A DNA stretch of 57,812 nt from Bradyrhizobium sp. (lineage in GTDB: Bacteria > Pseudomonadota > Alphaproteobacteria > Rhizobiales > Xanthobacteraceae). The DNA is taken from positions 1 through 57,812 of the forward strand of contig NZ_SSMW01000113.1 in assembly GCF_004799405.1 (NCBI RefSeq), read 5' to 3'. The translations under genes and the position numbers were made by a program. The notes under the pieces are model-generated. The model worked only from the letters and a program-made list of their open reading frames with translations. It was not told the origin of the DNA and searched no databases. Shown here in pieces: positions 1 to 8,172 of this stretch; position 1 is the first letter of the stretch; the number at the start of each line of letters is the position of its first letter.

Positions 1-42
1 CGAAGTCGTGTGGTCCTGACACCCCGACGCTGGTGTCAAGTT

Positions 43-62
43 TGCGAAAGGCAACTTTCGCA
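43..62. terminator. 8-bp hairpin with GCAA tetraloop
   Basis: TGCGAAAG (43-50) pairs perfectly with CTTTCGCA (55-62) around a GCAA loop. The position suits the terminator of a gene lying left of the window, but no T-run follows, so it could equally be the first stem of the repeat element that begins downstream. Confidence 0.35.
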
Positions 63-120
63 GATGACGGTGGCAAGAAAGCCCGGTCACCGGGGAGAGC
101 GCGAAAGAAGCCGTAAAACC

Positions 121-290
121 ATTGTGCGGGGAATGCCGGGTGATTTCCGGTGTGACCGTGGTGACTTTGCTGGCATGGCTTGTTTTTTCTGCCCTGCCAG
201 GCTGCGGGCGCGTTGGGCGCCCGGCATTCCCTGCCCTGGCAAACCTCGGGCACATGGGTGCCGCGAGAATGCGAAAGTGTGTCCACAGCC
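121..290. repeat. Structured intergenic repeat with 12-bp inverted arms
   Basis: GGGAATGCCGGG at 129-140 is perfectly complementary to 220-231, and G-U or Watson-Crick pairs extend the stem on both sides. The enclosed about 80 bases contain GC-rich sub-stems. From memory, the stretch resembles an intergenic repeat common in Bradyrhizobium genomes that carries the same self-complementary core. The sequence shows the structure; the family assignment is recollection and has not been checked. Confidence 0.5.
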
Positions 291-293
291 GTC

Positions 294-490
294 ATCGCCC
301 GCGAATGCGGGCGATCCAGTATTCCAGAGACGTTGATGATTGAATCGATAAGCCGCGGCGTACTGGATGCCCCGCCCGAGCCTGTCATCGGGCTCGCCGA
401 AGGCGAGACCCGGTGGCGGGGCATGACGACGTGCGATGAAGCGACGCGGCGCGTCATACCCTCTATCGTCGTTCCTGCGAACGCAGGAAC
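294..490. repeat. Cluster of three REP-like palindromes
   Basis: Three perfect palindromes lie within 200 bases. ATCGCCCGC (294-302) pairs with GCGGGCGAT (307-315). ATGCCCCGCC (367-376) pairs with GGCGGGGCAT (415-424) and encloses a smaller hairpin (377-382 with 391-396). GTTCCTGCG (471-479) pairs with CGCAGGAAC (482-490). The design, GTCAT-type flanks followed by a stem with a short loop, recurs at 21190-21281 and 42018-42107, which marks them as dispersed repeats rather than gene-specific terminators. Confidence 0.65.
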
Positions 491-742
491 CCATAACCAC
501 AGGAAGTTGGGTTATGCGAAACGCGTCGAACAGCGTCTTTCACAACAAGCGGCGCAGCGTGTGGATCTCTGCGTCCGCAGGGACGGCGAGAGCGTGGCTT
601 CGTCGCGCGGAATCAGCAGGGCGCGCCAATGTCAGCTCTCAAAAAACCGTTGAATGACCGGGTCTTGGGCCCTTGCGTCCAATTCCTTTAAGTATAAAAT
701 GTTTTGGAAATGAGCCTTTCATCCCGAAAACGAGGGGCGAAC

Positions 743-2422
743 ATGTCGGTTCCCGAGCTTGGCCCGTCCGGGCATGTCGACGATTTCGCGCGGCGCAATC
801 TGCCGCCGTTCCAGCAATGGCCGGAATTGCTGCTGGAGCGGCCGGAGTTTCAATACCCCGAATATCTCAACGCCGCGGTCGAACTGACCGACCGCATCGT
901 CGAGAAGGGGCTCGGCGACCGGATCGCGCTGATCGGCAACGGCCGCCAGCGCACCTACAAGGAACTGGCGGACTGGTCGAACCGGCTGGCGCATGCGCTG
1001 GTGGAGAATTACAGCGTCAAGCCCGGCAACCGCGTGTTGATCCGCTCGGGCAACAATCCGGCGCTGGTGGCGGCATGGCTTGGCGCTACCAAGGCCGGCG
1101 CCGTCGTCGTCAACACCATGCCGATGCTGCGCGCCGGTGAACTGACCAAGATCGTCGACAAGGCCGAGATCGCGCTGGCGCTGACCGACAGCCGCATCGC
1201 CGATGAACTGGTGGCCTGCGCCAAGACCAGCCGCTTTCTCAAGCAGGTGGTGAATTTCGACGGCACCTCGAACCACGATGCCGAACTCGACCGCGTGGCG
1301 CTGAACAAGCCGGTTCGCTTCGATGCGGTCAGGACGGGGCGCGATGATGTCGCGCTGCTGGGATTTACCTCGGGCACCACCGGCGAGCCCAAGGCGACGA
1401 TGCATTTCCATCGCGACCTCATGATCGTGGCGGACGGCTACGCCAGGGAAGTCCTCAACGTCACCCCGGACGATGTCTTCGTGGGCTCGCCGCCGCTGGC
1501 CTTTACGTTCGGGCTCGGTGGCCTCGCGATCTTTCCGTTGCGGTTCGGCGCCACCGCCACGCTTTTGGAAAACGCCGCGCCTCCCGAGATGGTCAAGATC
1601 ATCGAAACCTACAAGGCCACGATCTGCTTCACCTCGCCGACCGCGTATCGCGCGATGATGGCCGCGATGGACAAGGGCGCCGACCTGTCGTCGCTGCGGA
1701 TCGCGGTTTCGGCCGGCGAGACCCTGCCGGCTCCGGTGTTCGAAAGCTGGACCCGCAGGACCGGCAAGACGATTCTCGACGGCATCGGCAGCACCGAATT
1801 GCTGCATATCTTTATCACCAACCGGGTCGGCGATGCCGTCGCCGGCTCCACCGGCCGGCCGGTTTCCGGCTACGAGGCCAGAATCGTCGACGATGACATG
1901 AACGAATTGCCGCCGGATACCGCCGGCAAGCTCGCGGTGCGCGGGCCGACCGGCTGCCGCTATCTCGCTGACGCGCGGCAATCGAACTATGTGCGCGATG
2001 GCTGGAACCTGACCGGCGATACGTTTGTCCGCGACGCCAATGGCCGCCTGTCATTCGTGGCCCGCTCCGACGACATGATCATCTCGTCCGGCTACAACAT
2101 CGCCGGCCCCGAAGTCGAGGCAGCCCTGCTAAGCCATCCGGCGGTCGCCGAATGCGGCGTGGTCGGCGCGCCCGACGATGCGCGCGGCATGATCGTCAAG
2201 GCCTATGTGGTTCTGGCGGCCGATGTCACCGGCGATGCCGCGCTGGCGGCTGAATTGCAGGACCACGTCAAGCGCGAGATCGCGCCCTACAAATATCCGC
2301 GCGCGATCGAGTTCGTCACCCAACTGCCGAAGACCGGAACCGGCAAACTGCAGCGCTTTGCCTTGCGGCAGATGGCTTCCGCGAGCCCGGCGTCGCCGTC
2401 CTCGGGCATGGCCGCGGAATGA
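743..2422 (+). CDS. Acyl-CoA synthetase, 2-aminobenzoate/benzoate-CoA ligase type
   Basis: This 559-residue cytoplasmic enzyme of the ANL superfamily activates a carboxylic acid with ATP and joins it to coenzyme A through an acyl-adenylate. The phosphate loop TSGTTGEPK lies at residues 209-217, the hinge-region TGD at about 424-426, and the C-terminal GTGKLQR with catalytic Lys at about residue 535. Overall flavour, including the PPLAFTFGLGG segment, is closest to 2-aminobenzoate- and benzoate-CoA ligases, so an aromatic acid is the likely substrate (inference). I start it at ATG 743, which follows GAGGGGCG; the frame is also open upstream but begins there with unlikely residues. The RidA gene follows after 13 bases, so the two are probably co-transcribed. 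Confidence 0.85.
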   Translation: MSVPELGPSGHVDDFARRNLPPFQQWPELLLERPEFQYPEYLNAAVELTDRIVEKGLGDRIALIGNGRQRTYKELADWSNRLAHALVENYSVKPGNRVLIRSGNNPALVAAWLGATKAGAVVVNTMPMLRAGELTKIVDKAEIALALTDSRIADELVACAKTSRFLKQVVNFDGTSNHDAELDRVALNKPVRFDAVRTGRDDVALLGFTSGTTGEPKATMHFHRDLMIVADGYAREVLNVTPDDVFVGSPPLAFTFGLGGLAIFPLRFGATATLLENAAPPEMVKIIETYKATICFTSPTAYRAMMAAMDKGADLSSLRIAVSAGETLPAPVFESWTRRTGKTILDGIGSTELLHIFITNRVGDAVAGSTGRPVSGYEARIVDDDMNELPPDTAGKLAVRGPTGCRYLADARQSNYVRDGWNLTGDTFVRDANGRLSFVARSDDMIISSGYNIAGPEVEAALLSHPAVAECGVVGAPDDARGMIVKAYVVLAADVTGDAALAAELQDHVKREIAPYKYPRAIEFVTQLPKTGTGKLQRFALRQMASASPASPSSGMAAE

Positions 2423-2435
2423 AGGAGATCGATTC

Positions 2436-2894
2436 GTGAGCATGCCAAAAGGTCCAACCCGCACTGTGCTGCCGATGGCGAAGGACGACGTTTCGCGGGC
2501 GGGGCCGCAAATCCTGCAGCCGAGCGGCTGGCCGGCGCCAAAGGGCTACGCCAACGGCATGGCCGCCGATGGCCGCCTCGTGGTGACCGGCGGGGTGATC
2601 GGCTGGGACGGCCAGGGACATTTGCCCGACAATTTCATTGCGCAGGTCCGGCAAACCCTGGGCAACATCTCCGCCATTCTGGCGGAAGGAGGCGCCCGTC
2701 CCGAACATCTGGTTCGCCTTACCTGGTATGTCGTCGACATCGAAGAATATCTGGCGAACCTGAAGACTCTAGGGCAGGTCTATCGCGAGTTTTTTGGCGC
2801 GCACTATCCCGCGATGGCGCTGGTCCAGGTGGTGCGTCTTGTGGAAAAGGCCGCAAGGGTTGAGATCGAGGCCACCGCGGTGGTGCCGCGCTGA
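2436..2894 (+). CDS. RidA/YjgF-family enamine-imine deaminase
   Basis: This 152-residue protein belongs to the RidA (Rid/YER057c/UK114) family of trimeric cytoplasmic enzymes, which hydrolyse reactive enamines and imines released by PLP enzymes or amino-acid oxidation. The segment VVRLVEKAARVEIEA near the C terminus matches the family signature carrying the substrate-binding Arg and the conserved Glu. AAGGAG at 2422-2427 sits 8 bases before GTG 2436, so I prefer this start; ATG 2442 is the alternative. Co-expression with an aryl-CoA ligase suggests it clears a reactive amine intermediate or acts on a 2-aminobenzoyl-CoA product. The family call is firm and the substrate is inferred. Confidence 0.85.
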   Translation: MSMPKGPTRTVLPMAKDDVSRAGPQILQPSGWPAPKGYANGMAADGRLVVTGGVIGWDGQGHLPDNFIAQVRQTLGNISAILAEGGARPEHLVRLTWYVVDIEEYLANLKTLGQVYREFFGAHYPAMALVQVVRLVEKAARVEIEATAVVPR

Positions 2895-2974
2895 GTACCG
2901 GGGTTAAAAAATTTGAACGCTAGGCGCTCCGTTTGTGCGTAGACTGCCGGTATCGTCGGAGGATGGAGACCGTT

Positions 2975-3403
2975 ATGCATAGACATATTGCAGTGATTTG
3001 CCTCGCAACCATGTTGTTTTCGATGGGGGCTGCGAAAGCCGGGCCGGTTGAGGATGCAGCCTCAGTTCGGGCGCAGTGGGAGCAGGTCTACAATTCCGGA
3101 GACGCCGACAAGTTCATGGCTCTCTATACCAAGGATGCGATGCTGTTCGGATCGACCGCCCAGCTGTTCACCGGCGCCGACGGCGTGCGCACCTACTTCA
3201 GCAAGCTTCCGCCCGGTATCAAGACAAAGATGGGCGACCAGCAAGCCATCGCGGCCGGACCCAATGTTCTGCTCAGTTCGGGGTTTGCGGATTTCATCCT
3301 AAAGGACGGCACCGTGGTGCCCTACCGCCTGACATTTGCGATGGTCAAAGTCGACGGCCAGTGGTTGATCGCTCAGCACCACGGTTCACCCGTGCCGAAG
3401 TAA
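2975..3403 (+). CDS. Secreted SnoaL/DUF4440-like protein (SgcJ/EcaC family)
   Basis: The 142-residue product starts with a Sec signal peptide (short basic start, hydrophobic core, likely cleavage after AKA near residue 20) followed by one NTF2-like cone fold. The pattern of an early helix, a NSGDADKFMALYTKDA segment and a C-terminal QWLIAQHH strand is typical of DUF4440 proteins of the SgcJ/EcaC type. Members are called oxidoreductase or ketosteroid-isomerase-like, but most have no proven reaction. GGAGG at 2958-2962 supports ATG 2975 over ATG 2963, which would leave no spacing. It stands alone between the ligase operon and the ABC operon. Export to the periplasm is predicted; the function is unknown. 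Confidence 0.75.
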   Translation: MHRHIAVICLATMLFSMGAAKAGPVEDAASVRAQWEQVYNSGDADKFMALYTKDAMLFGSTAQLFTGADGVRTYFSKLPPGIKTKMGDQQAIAAGPNVLLSSGFADFILKDGTVVPYRLTFAMVKVDGQWLIAQHHGSPVPK

Positions 3404-3568
3404 CTATTGACCAGGTAGTTTGATCCTGCTCCCGAGCAGTCCCCGGTTTTGCTGCAGAGCAAAAGCTCGTCGTCGCAAATCTTTCACACGCGGACTGTAC
3501 TTGGTCGCTCGTTGGTGATGATGTCCCGATCTTCGGGAATGCCTGGCTTTGAAATCGGAGCGAATTTC
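3404..3568 (+). promoter_or_regulatory. Leader with three hairpins before the ABC binding-protein gene
   Basis: This 165-base intergenic stretch carries three perfect stem-loops: CTGCT/AGCAG (3426-3430 with 3435-3439, loop CCCG), TTTTGCT/AGCAAAA (3447-3453 with 3458-3464, loop GCAG) and TCCCGA/TCGGGA (3524-3529 with 3533-3538). The first two could terminate the upstream gene. The third sits 18 bases before the ribosome binding site. I do not recognise a known riboswitch class. Confidence 0.4.
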
Positions 3569-4576
3569 ATGAAGACCGTCCGTTTTGTCCTGACTTTGCT
3601 CGCGCTGTCGCTGGTGGCTCCGTGGCAATTCGCCAAAGCGGCCGACGTCATCTGCTACAATTGTCCGCCGGAATGGGCGGACTGGGCTTCCATGCTCAGG
3701 GCGGTCAAGGCCGATCTCGGCTACGATATTCCGCACGACAACAAGAACTCGGGTCAGGCGCTGGCGCAGATCCTGGCGGAGAAAAGCAATCCGGTCGGCG
3801 ATATCGGCTATTTCGGCGTCACCTTCGGCATGAAAGCCAAGGCGGAAGGCGCGCTGGAGCCGTACAAGCCGGCCGGTTGGGACGAGGTGCCCGCCGGATT
3901 GAAGGATCCCGACGGCTACTGGACCACCATCCATTCCGGCACGCTTGGGCTGTTCGTCAACAAGGATGCGCTCGGCGGCAAGCCGGTGCCGGCCTGCTGG
4001 AAGGATCTGTTGAAGCCGGACTACAAGGGCATGGTGGGCTATCTCGATCCATCGTCGGCGGCGGTCGGGTATGTCGGGGCGGTGGCGATCAACCAGTCGC
4101 TCGGCGGCAGCGAGACCAATTTCGATCCGGCGATCAACTTCTTCAAGGAGTTGCGGAAGAATGATGCGATCGTTCCCAAGCAGACCTCCTACGCCCGCGT
4201 GGTTTCCGGCGAGATGCCGATCCTGCTGGATTACGATTTCAACGCCTATCGCGCGAAATATTCGGAGAAGGGCAATTTCGAATTCGTGATCCCGTGCGAG
4301 GGATCGGTGGTGTTTCCCTATGTCGTCGGCCTGGTGAAGAATGCACCCGACAAGGCCAAGGCCGAGAAGGTGCTGGATTATCTGTTGTCCGACAAGGGAC
4401 AGGCGATCTGGACCAACGCCTATCTGCGGCCGGCGCGTCCCATTGAACTGCCGGCGGCGGTCAAGGCCAAATTCCTGCCCGACAGCGACTATGCCCGCGC
4501 CAAGTCGGTTGATTGGGGCCGGATGGAAAGCGTGCAAAAAGGCTTTGTCGACCGCTATCTCGCCGAGGTCCGCTGA
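3569..4576 (+). CDS. ABC transporter periplasmic substrate-binding protein (iron/thiamine/polyamine class)
   Basis: This 335-residue periplasmic protein delivers a solute to the two permeases encoded next. It has a Sec signal peptide (hydrophobic residues about 7-20, cleavage after FAKA) and the two-lobed type II fold of the PotD/FbpA/ThiB/PhnS group, visible in VNKDALGGKPVPACWKDLL and GEMPILLDYDFNAYRAKY. A Cys pair (CYNC) directly follows the signal peptide and might be structural. ATG 3569 follows CGGAG by 8 bases; upstream in-frame codons would put unrelated residues before the signal peptide. The ligand cannot be read from sequence. The phosphodiesterase at the operon end points to a phosphorus-containing or organic-ester solute, as an inference. 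Confidence 0.85.
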   Translation: MKTVRFVLTLLALSLVAPWQFAKAADVICYNCPPEWADWASMLRAVKADLGYDIPHDNKNSGQALAQILAEKSNPVGDIGYFGVTFGMKAKAEGALEPYKPAGWDEVPAGLKDPDGYWTTIHSGTLGLFVNKDALGGKPVPACWKDLLKPDYKGMVGYLDPSSAAVGYVGAVAINQSLGGSETNFDPAINFFKELRKNDAIVPKQTSYARVVSGEMPILLDYDFNAYRAKYSEKGNFEFVIPCEGSVVFPYVVGLVKNAPDKAKAEKVLDYLLSDKGQAIWTNAYLRPARPIELPAAVKAKFLPDSDYARAKSVDWGRMESVQKGFVDRYLAEVR

Positions 4577-4584
4577 TGCAGTAT

Positions 4585-4606
4585 GGCGCCTTGAATTAAA
4601 GGCGCC
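4585..4606 (+). other. Intercistronic 8-bp hairpin
   Basis: GGCGCCTT (4585-4592) pairs perfectly with AAGGCGCC (4599-4606) around a 6-base loop, in the 38 bases between the binding-protein stop and the first permease. In many importer operons such a stem stops 3' decay and keeps binding-protein mRNA above permease mRNA. That role is inferred here. Confidence 0.5.
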
Positions 4607-4614
4607 GTCGCTTG

Positions 4615-5430
4615 ATGCCGCATAAAACCTTCGTCTGGCTGTGCCTGCTGCCGCTCGCCGTGGTGACGACGGCGTTCTTTCTGCTGCCGATGGCCCGTCT
4701 GGTGGTGACCGGCGCCGAAGGCCCGCAGGGCCTCGCCGGATATCTCGCGATCCTGACCGAGCCGCGCTACCGCGCCACTTTGATCAACACCGTGTTGCTG
4801 GCCACCGCGACCACGATCGTGACGCTCGCGGTCGCGACGGTGGCCGGAATGTTCCTGCAGCGTCATCGCTTCCCCGGCCGCGCCGTGCTGATTGCGATGC
4901 TGACCTTTCCATTGGCGTTTCCCGGCGTGGTGGTTGGTTTCCTGATCATCCTGCTCGCCGGACGCCAGGGCCTGATCGGCGATATCACCAGCCACCTGTT
5001 CGGCGAGAAGCTGGTGTTCGCCTATTCGATCTACGGCCTTTTCCTCGGCTATCTCTATTTTTCGATCCCGCGCGTCATCCTTACCATCATGGCGGCGGTC
5101 CAGAAACTCGACGTCGGGCTGGAAGAAGCCGCGCGTTCGCTTGGTGCCAGCCCCTGGGCCGTGCAACGCGACGTCGTGCTGCCGGCGCTGGGACCGGCCT
5201 TCGTTGCGTCCGGCGCGATTGCGTTTGCCACCGCGATGGGAGCGTTCGGCACCGCGTTCACGCTGGCCACCAATATCGACGTGCTGCCGATGCTGATCTA
5301 TACCGAGTTCACGCTGGCTGCGAATTTTGCAACTTCGGCCGCGCTGTCGGTCGGCCTCGGCATCATCGCCTGGGCGATCCTGGCGCTGGCCCGCTCGTTT
5401 GCCGGCAGCTCTGTCGCGGCGGCCGGATGA
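4615..5430 (+). CDS. ABC transporter inner-membrane permease
   Basis: This 271-residue permease of the MetI/BPD_transp_1 family has about six membrane helices. The cytoplasmic EAA loop, which docks on the ATPase, is EEAARSLGASPWAVQRDVV starting at about residue 170. I start it at ATG 4615; TTG 4612 is in frame directly before it. It forms a heterodimeric channel with the next gene, from which it is separated by only 4 bases. The downstream permease has an equivalent EAA loop, so this is the two-permease arrangement found in polyamine, iron and 2-aminoethylphosphonate importers. Confidence 0.88.
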   Translation: MPHKTFVWLCLLPLAVVTTAFFLLPMARLVVTGAEGPQGLAGYLAILTEPRYRATLINTVLLATATTIVTLAVATVAGMFLQRHRFPGRAVLIAMLTFPLAFPGVVVGFLIILLAGRQGLIGDITSHLFGEKLVFAYSIYGLFLGYLYFSIPRVILTIMAAVQKLDVGLEEAARSLGASPWAVQRDVVLPALGPAFVASGAIAFATAMGAFGTAFTLATNIDVLPMLIYTEFTLAANFATSAALSVGLGIIAWAILALARSFAGSSVAAAG

Positions 5431-5434
5431 AACC

Positions 5435-6220
5435 ATGCGCGACCGCCTGATTTTCACCGGCCAACTGATGTTCACGCTGCTCGTCGCTGCCTTCCTGGTG
5501 GTGCCCGCCATCCTGTCGATTTCCGCCGGCGTCACGGTGAATTACTTTCGCGGCATTTCTTCCGGCGTGACGCTGCAATGGGTATTCCAGGTCTGGGACC
5601 TTTATGCCGGCACGATCCTGCTGTCGTTCGTGATCGCGTTCGCGACGCTCGTCGTGACGCTGGCGGTCGGCGTTCCCGCAGCTTACGCCTTGCACGTCCG
5701 AGGCGGGCGGGTCTCACGCATCGTCGAGGAAATCATCACGCTGCCGCTGGCGATTCCGGGGCTCGCGATCGCGCTGGCGTTGTTGCTGACCTACCAGGGC
5801 TTCGGCGGCTTTCGCCGCTCCTGGCTCTTCATCCTCACCGGCCATGTCGTCTTCACCATGCCGTTCATGGTGCGGTCGGTGATGGCGGTGTTCGCGACCG
5901 TCGATATCAAGACGCTGGACGAGGGTGCGGCATCGCTCGGCGCCTCGCCATGGCGGCGCTTTCGTGACGTGATTGTTCCCAACGCGGTGCCGGGAATCCT
6001 GGCCGGCAGCCTGATGGTGGTCACGCTTTCGCTCGGCGAATTCAACCTGACCTGGATGCTGCATACGCCCTTGACCAAGACGCTCCCGATCGGGCTCGCC
6101 GACAGCTACGCCTCGATGCGGCTGGAAGTGGCGTCGGCCTATACGCTGATTTTCTTCGTGATGATCATTCCGCTATTGGTCGCGATGCAGATGTTCGCCG
6201 ACAAGGAGCAAAGCAGATGA
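5435..6220 (+). CDS. ABC transporter inner-membrane permease, second subunit
   Basis: This 261-residue partner permease has about six membrane helices and an EAA loop (DEGAASLGASPWRRFRDVIVP) starting near residue 162. The start at ATG 5435 lies 4 bases after the preceding stop, and the stop overlaps the ATPase start by 4 bases (ATGA), so translation of the set is probably coupled. Length and motif are normal for the PotC/ModB-like family. It belongs to the same importer as the genes at 3569, 4615 and 6217. Confidence 0.88.
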   Translation: MRDRLIFTGQLMFTLLVAAFLVVPAILSISAGVTVNYFRGISSGVTLQWVFQVWDLYAGTILLSFVIAFATLVVTLAVGVPAAYALHVRGGRVSRIVEEIITLPLAIPGLAIALALLLTYQGFGGFRRSWLFILTGHVVFTMPFMVRSVMAVFATVDIKTLDEGAASLGASPWRRFRDVIVPNAVPGILAGSLMVVTLSLGEFNLTWMLHTPLTKTLPIGLADSYASMRLEVASAYTLIFFVMIIPLLVAMQMFADKEQSR

Positions 6221-7278
6221 CGATGGCTGCCGGGCACGGCGCTTCGGTGCGCATCAAGAGTTGCGGCAAGACGTTCGCCGACGGCACCCGCGCGCTTGAA
6301 CCGGCGACCCTCGACATCGCGCGCGGCGAAACGCTGGTCCTGCTCGGCCCTTCCGGCTGCGGCAAGACCACCATGCTGCGCATCATCGCAGGACTCGAAT
6401 TGCCCGATCCCGGCGGCCGGGTGCTGTTCGACGGCAACGACATGACGTCGGTGCCGATCGAGCGGCGCAATGTCGGCATGGTGTTTCAGTCCTACGCGCT
6501 GTTTCCGAACATGAGCGTCGCCGACAATATCGGCTATGGCCTGAAAATCCGCGGCATGGCTCAGCAAGCACGCGCCGCGCGCATCGCCGAGCTGGTGGCG
6601 CTGACCAATATCACCGGACTAGAGAACCGCCGCATCGACCAGCTTTCCGGCGGGCAGCGCCAGCGCGTCGCACTGGCGCGCGCGGTTGCGATCCGGCCCG
6701 GCATCCTGCTGCTCGACGAACCCCTGACCGCGCTCGATGCCGCGCTGCGCGACCGCTTGCGCGGCGAGCTCAATCGATTGCTACGCGCGCTCGGCATCAC
6801 GACGATTTATGTGACGCACGATCAATCCGAAGCCATGGAGCTCGGCGACCGCATTGTCGTCATGCAAAAAGGCGCGATCGCCCAGATCGGCACGCCGCGC
6901 GAGATTTATTTCAAGCCGAAGAACCGCTTCGTGGCCGAATTCATCGGGGCTGCGAACATCATCGAAGCGCCGGTCGAGAACGGCCATCTCGTGCTGCCGG
7001 GCGGCCGGCAACCGATCGGCGGCGACGCCAACCTTGCGGCCACGATCGCGATGATCCGCCCCGAGACGATTGAGGTCGTCGATCCCGCACGCGCGCCGCT
7101 AACGGGAACCATCGACAGCGTCAGCTTTATCGGCAACCGGCAGCGGATGATCGTCAGCGGCGCATCGGACAAGCTTCTGACCATCGATGCGCCGAATACC
7201 GTCAAGGTCCAGGCGGGTGAACGGATCGGGCTTTCGATGGTGCCGGATGCCGTCCGCTTGCTGCCGCCGGAAAACTGA
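6217..7278 (+). CDS. ABC transporter ATP-binding protein (PotA/FbpC type)
   Basis: This 353-residue ATPase powers the importer. All nucleotide-binding motifs are intact: Walker A GPSGCGKTT at 44-52, signature LSGGQ at 143-147, Walker B ILLLDEP at 163-169 and the H-loop His at about 201. The last roughly 110 residues form a TOBE-type regulatory domain, as in PotA, FbpC and MalK-like proteins. The start codon overlaps the stop of the permease gene. The phosphodiesterase gene follows after three bases, so it is part of the same transcript. Confidence 0.92.
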   Translation: MTMAAGHGASVRIKSCGKTFADGTRALEPATLDIARGETLVLLGPSGCGKTTMLRIIAGLELPDPGGRVLFDGNDMTSVPIERRNVGMVFQSYALFPNMSVADNIGYGLKIRGMAQQARAARIAELVALTNITGLENRRIDQLSGGQRQRVALARAVAIRPGILLLDEPLTALDAALRDRLRGELNRLLRALGITTIYVTHDQSEAMELGDRIVVMQKGAIAQIGTPREIYFKPKNRFVAEFIGAANIIEAPVENGHLVLPGGRQPIGGDANLAATIAMIRPETIEVVDPARAPLTGTIDSVSFIGNRQRMIVSGASDKLLTIDAPNTVKVQAGERIGLSMVPDAVRLLPPEN

Positions 7279-7281
7279 ACG

Positions 7282-8121
7282 ATGCCGCCAAAACCCGTTC
7301 GCATTGCGCAGATTTCCGATCTGCATATCAAGCAGCCGGGTAAGCTTGCTTACGGCCGCGTCGATACCGCCCGCGCGCTGGAGCGTTGCGTGACGGCCCT
7401 GAACGAATTCCTCCCGCAGCCCGACCTCGTGGTGATCTCGGGCGATCTTGCCGATACTCCGAAGCCTGAGGAATATGACCACCTCAAGCGCCTGCTGACG
7501 CCGCTGAAGCGGCCCTTCGTCGGCATTCCCGGCAATCACGATGCACGCGAGATGATGCGTGCCGCGTTTCCCGACGCCGGCTATGCGTTTTCATCCGGGC
7601 CGCTCAATCAAAAGCTTGAGACCGACGGTCTCGATCTGTTGCTGCTGGACTCCAGCGTCGCCGGTGAACCGTATGGCGAACTCGATGCGCCGACCTTGCG
7701 GTGGCTCGACACCATGCTTGCATCCTCGCCGGACCGGCCTGCGCTGCTGTTCCTGCACCATCCGCCATTCATCACCGGCATCTGGCACATGGACCGCCAG
7801 AATCTGCGCAACGCCGGCGACCTCGCATCGATCGTCCGGCGTCATCCGCGCGTGCAACTGATCGCCACCGGCCACGTTCACCGCGCGACGCTAACGATGT
7901 TCGCCGGTGTTCCCACCACGATTTGCCCCGCGCCCAATCACGCCGTCGACCTCGACCTGGAACAGTTGCGGCCGCCCTCGTTCAGGGTCGAGCACCCCGC
8001 ATTTCATCTCCACAGCTGGTTTCCAGGGGAGGGATTTGGCAACCTCGTGACGCATCAGGTGCCCATCGGCGATTTCGACGGGCCGCGTCCATTTTTCGGA
8101 CCGGACGGGAAGTTGCTGTAG
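7282..8121 (+). CDS. GpdQ/CpdA-like metallophosphodiesterase
   Basis: This 279-residue calcineurin-like enzyme is expected to hydrolyse a phosphodiester with a binuclear metal centre. The metal ligands are all present: D13 and H15 (SDLH), D55 (GDLAD, 54-58), N85 (GNHD, 84-87), H159 (HHPP), H197 and H199 (GHVH). Number and spacing closely follow glycerophosphodiesterase GpdQ and class III cAMP phosphodiesterases (known family). There is no signal peptide, so it acts in the cytoplasm, where it would cleave what the ABC importer brings in. The gene starts three bases after the ATPase stop. A glycerophosphodiester or related phosphorus source is the most economical hypothesis; cAMP cleavage is the alternative. 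Confidence 0.82.
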   Translation: MPPKPVRIAQISDLHIKQPGKLAYGRVDTARALERCVTALNEFLPQPDLVVISGDLADTPKPEEYDHLKRLLTPLKRPFVGIPGNHDAREMMRAAFPDAGYAFSSGPLNQKLETDGLDLLLLDSSVAGEPYGELDAPTLRWLDTMLASSPDRPALLFLHHPPFITGIWHMDRQNLRNAGDLASIVRRHPRVQLIATGHVHRATLTMFAGVPTTICPAPNHAVDLDLEQLRPPSFRVEHPAFHLHSWFPGEGFGNLVTHQVPIGDFDGPRPFFGPDGKLL

Positions 8122-8172
8122 CGAACGCCATCGCTAGCTGGCAACGTCGTCCAAACACAGGGAGGACCCGGT

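Larger units (their letters stand above)
1..742. other. Gene-free, repeat-rich left end
   Basis: I support no protein gene in this stretch. The open frames here overlap on both strands, have no credible ribosome binding site, and their translations run through palindromic repeat units. What the stretch does hold is a set of hairpins: one at 43-62, a long-armed structure at about 121-235, and three palindromes between 294 and 490. From about 500 to 742 I see only the presumed promoter and leader of the CoA ligase gene that starts at 743. Confidence 0.6.

Noticed and set aside
87..653. Overlapping open frames of 108-157 residues on both strands at the left end
   Set aside because: They pass through palindromic repeats, have no ribosome binding site, and give translations typical of repeat DNA read as protein.
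719..1981. 420-residue minus-strand open frame
   Set aside because: It is antisense to the CoA ligase and has no family pattern.
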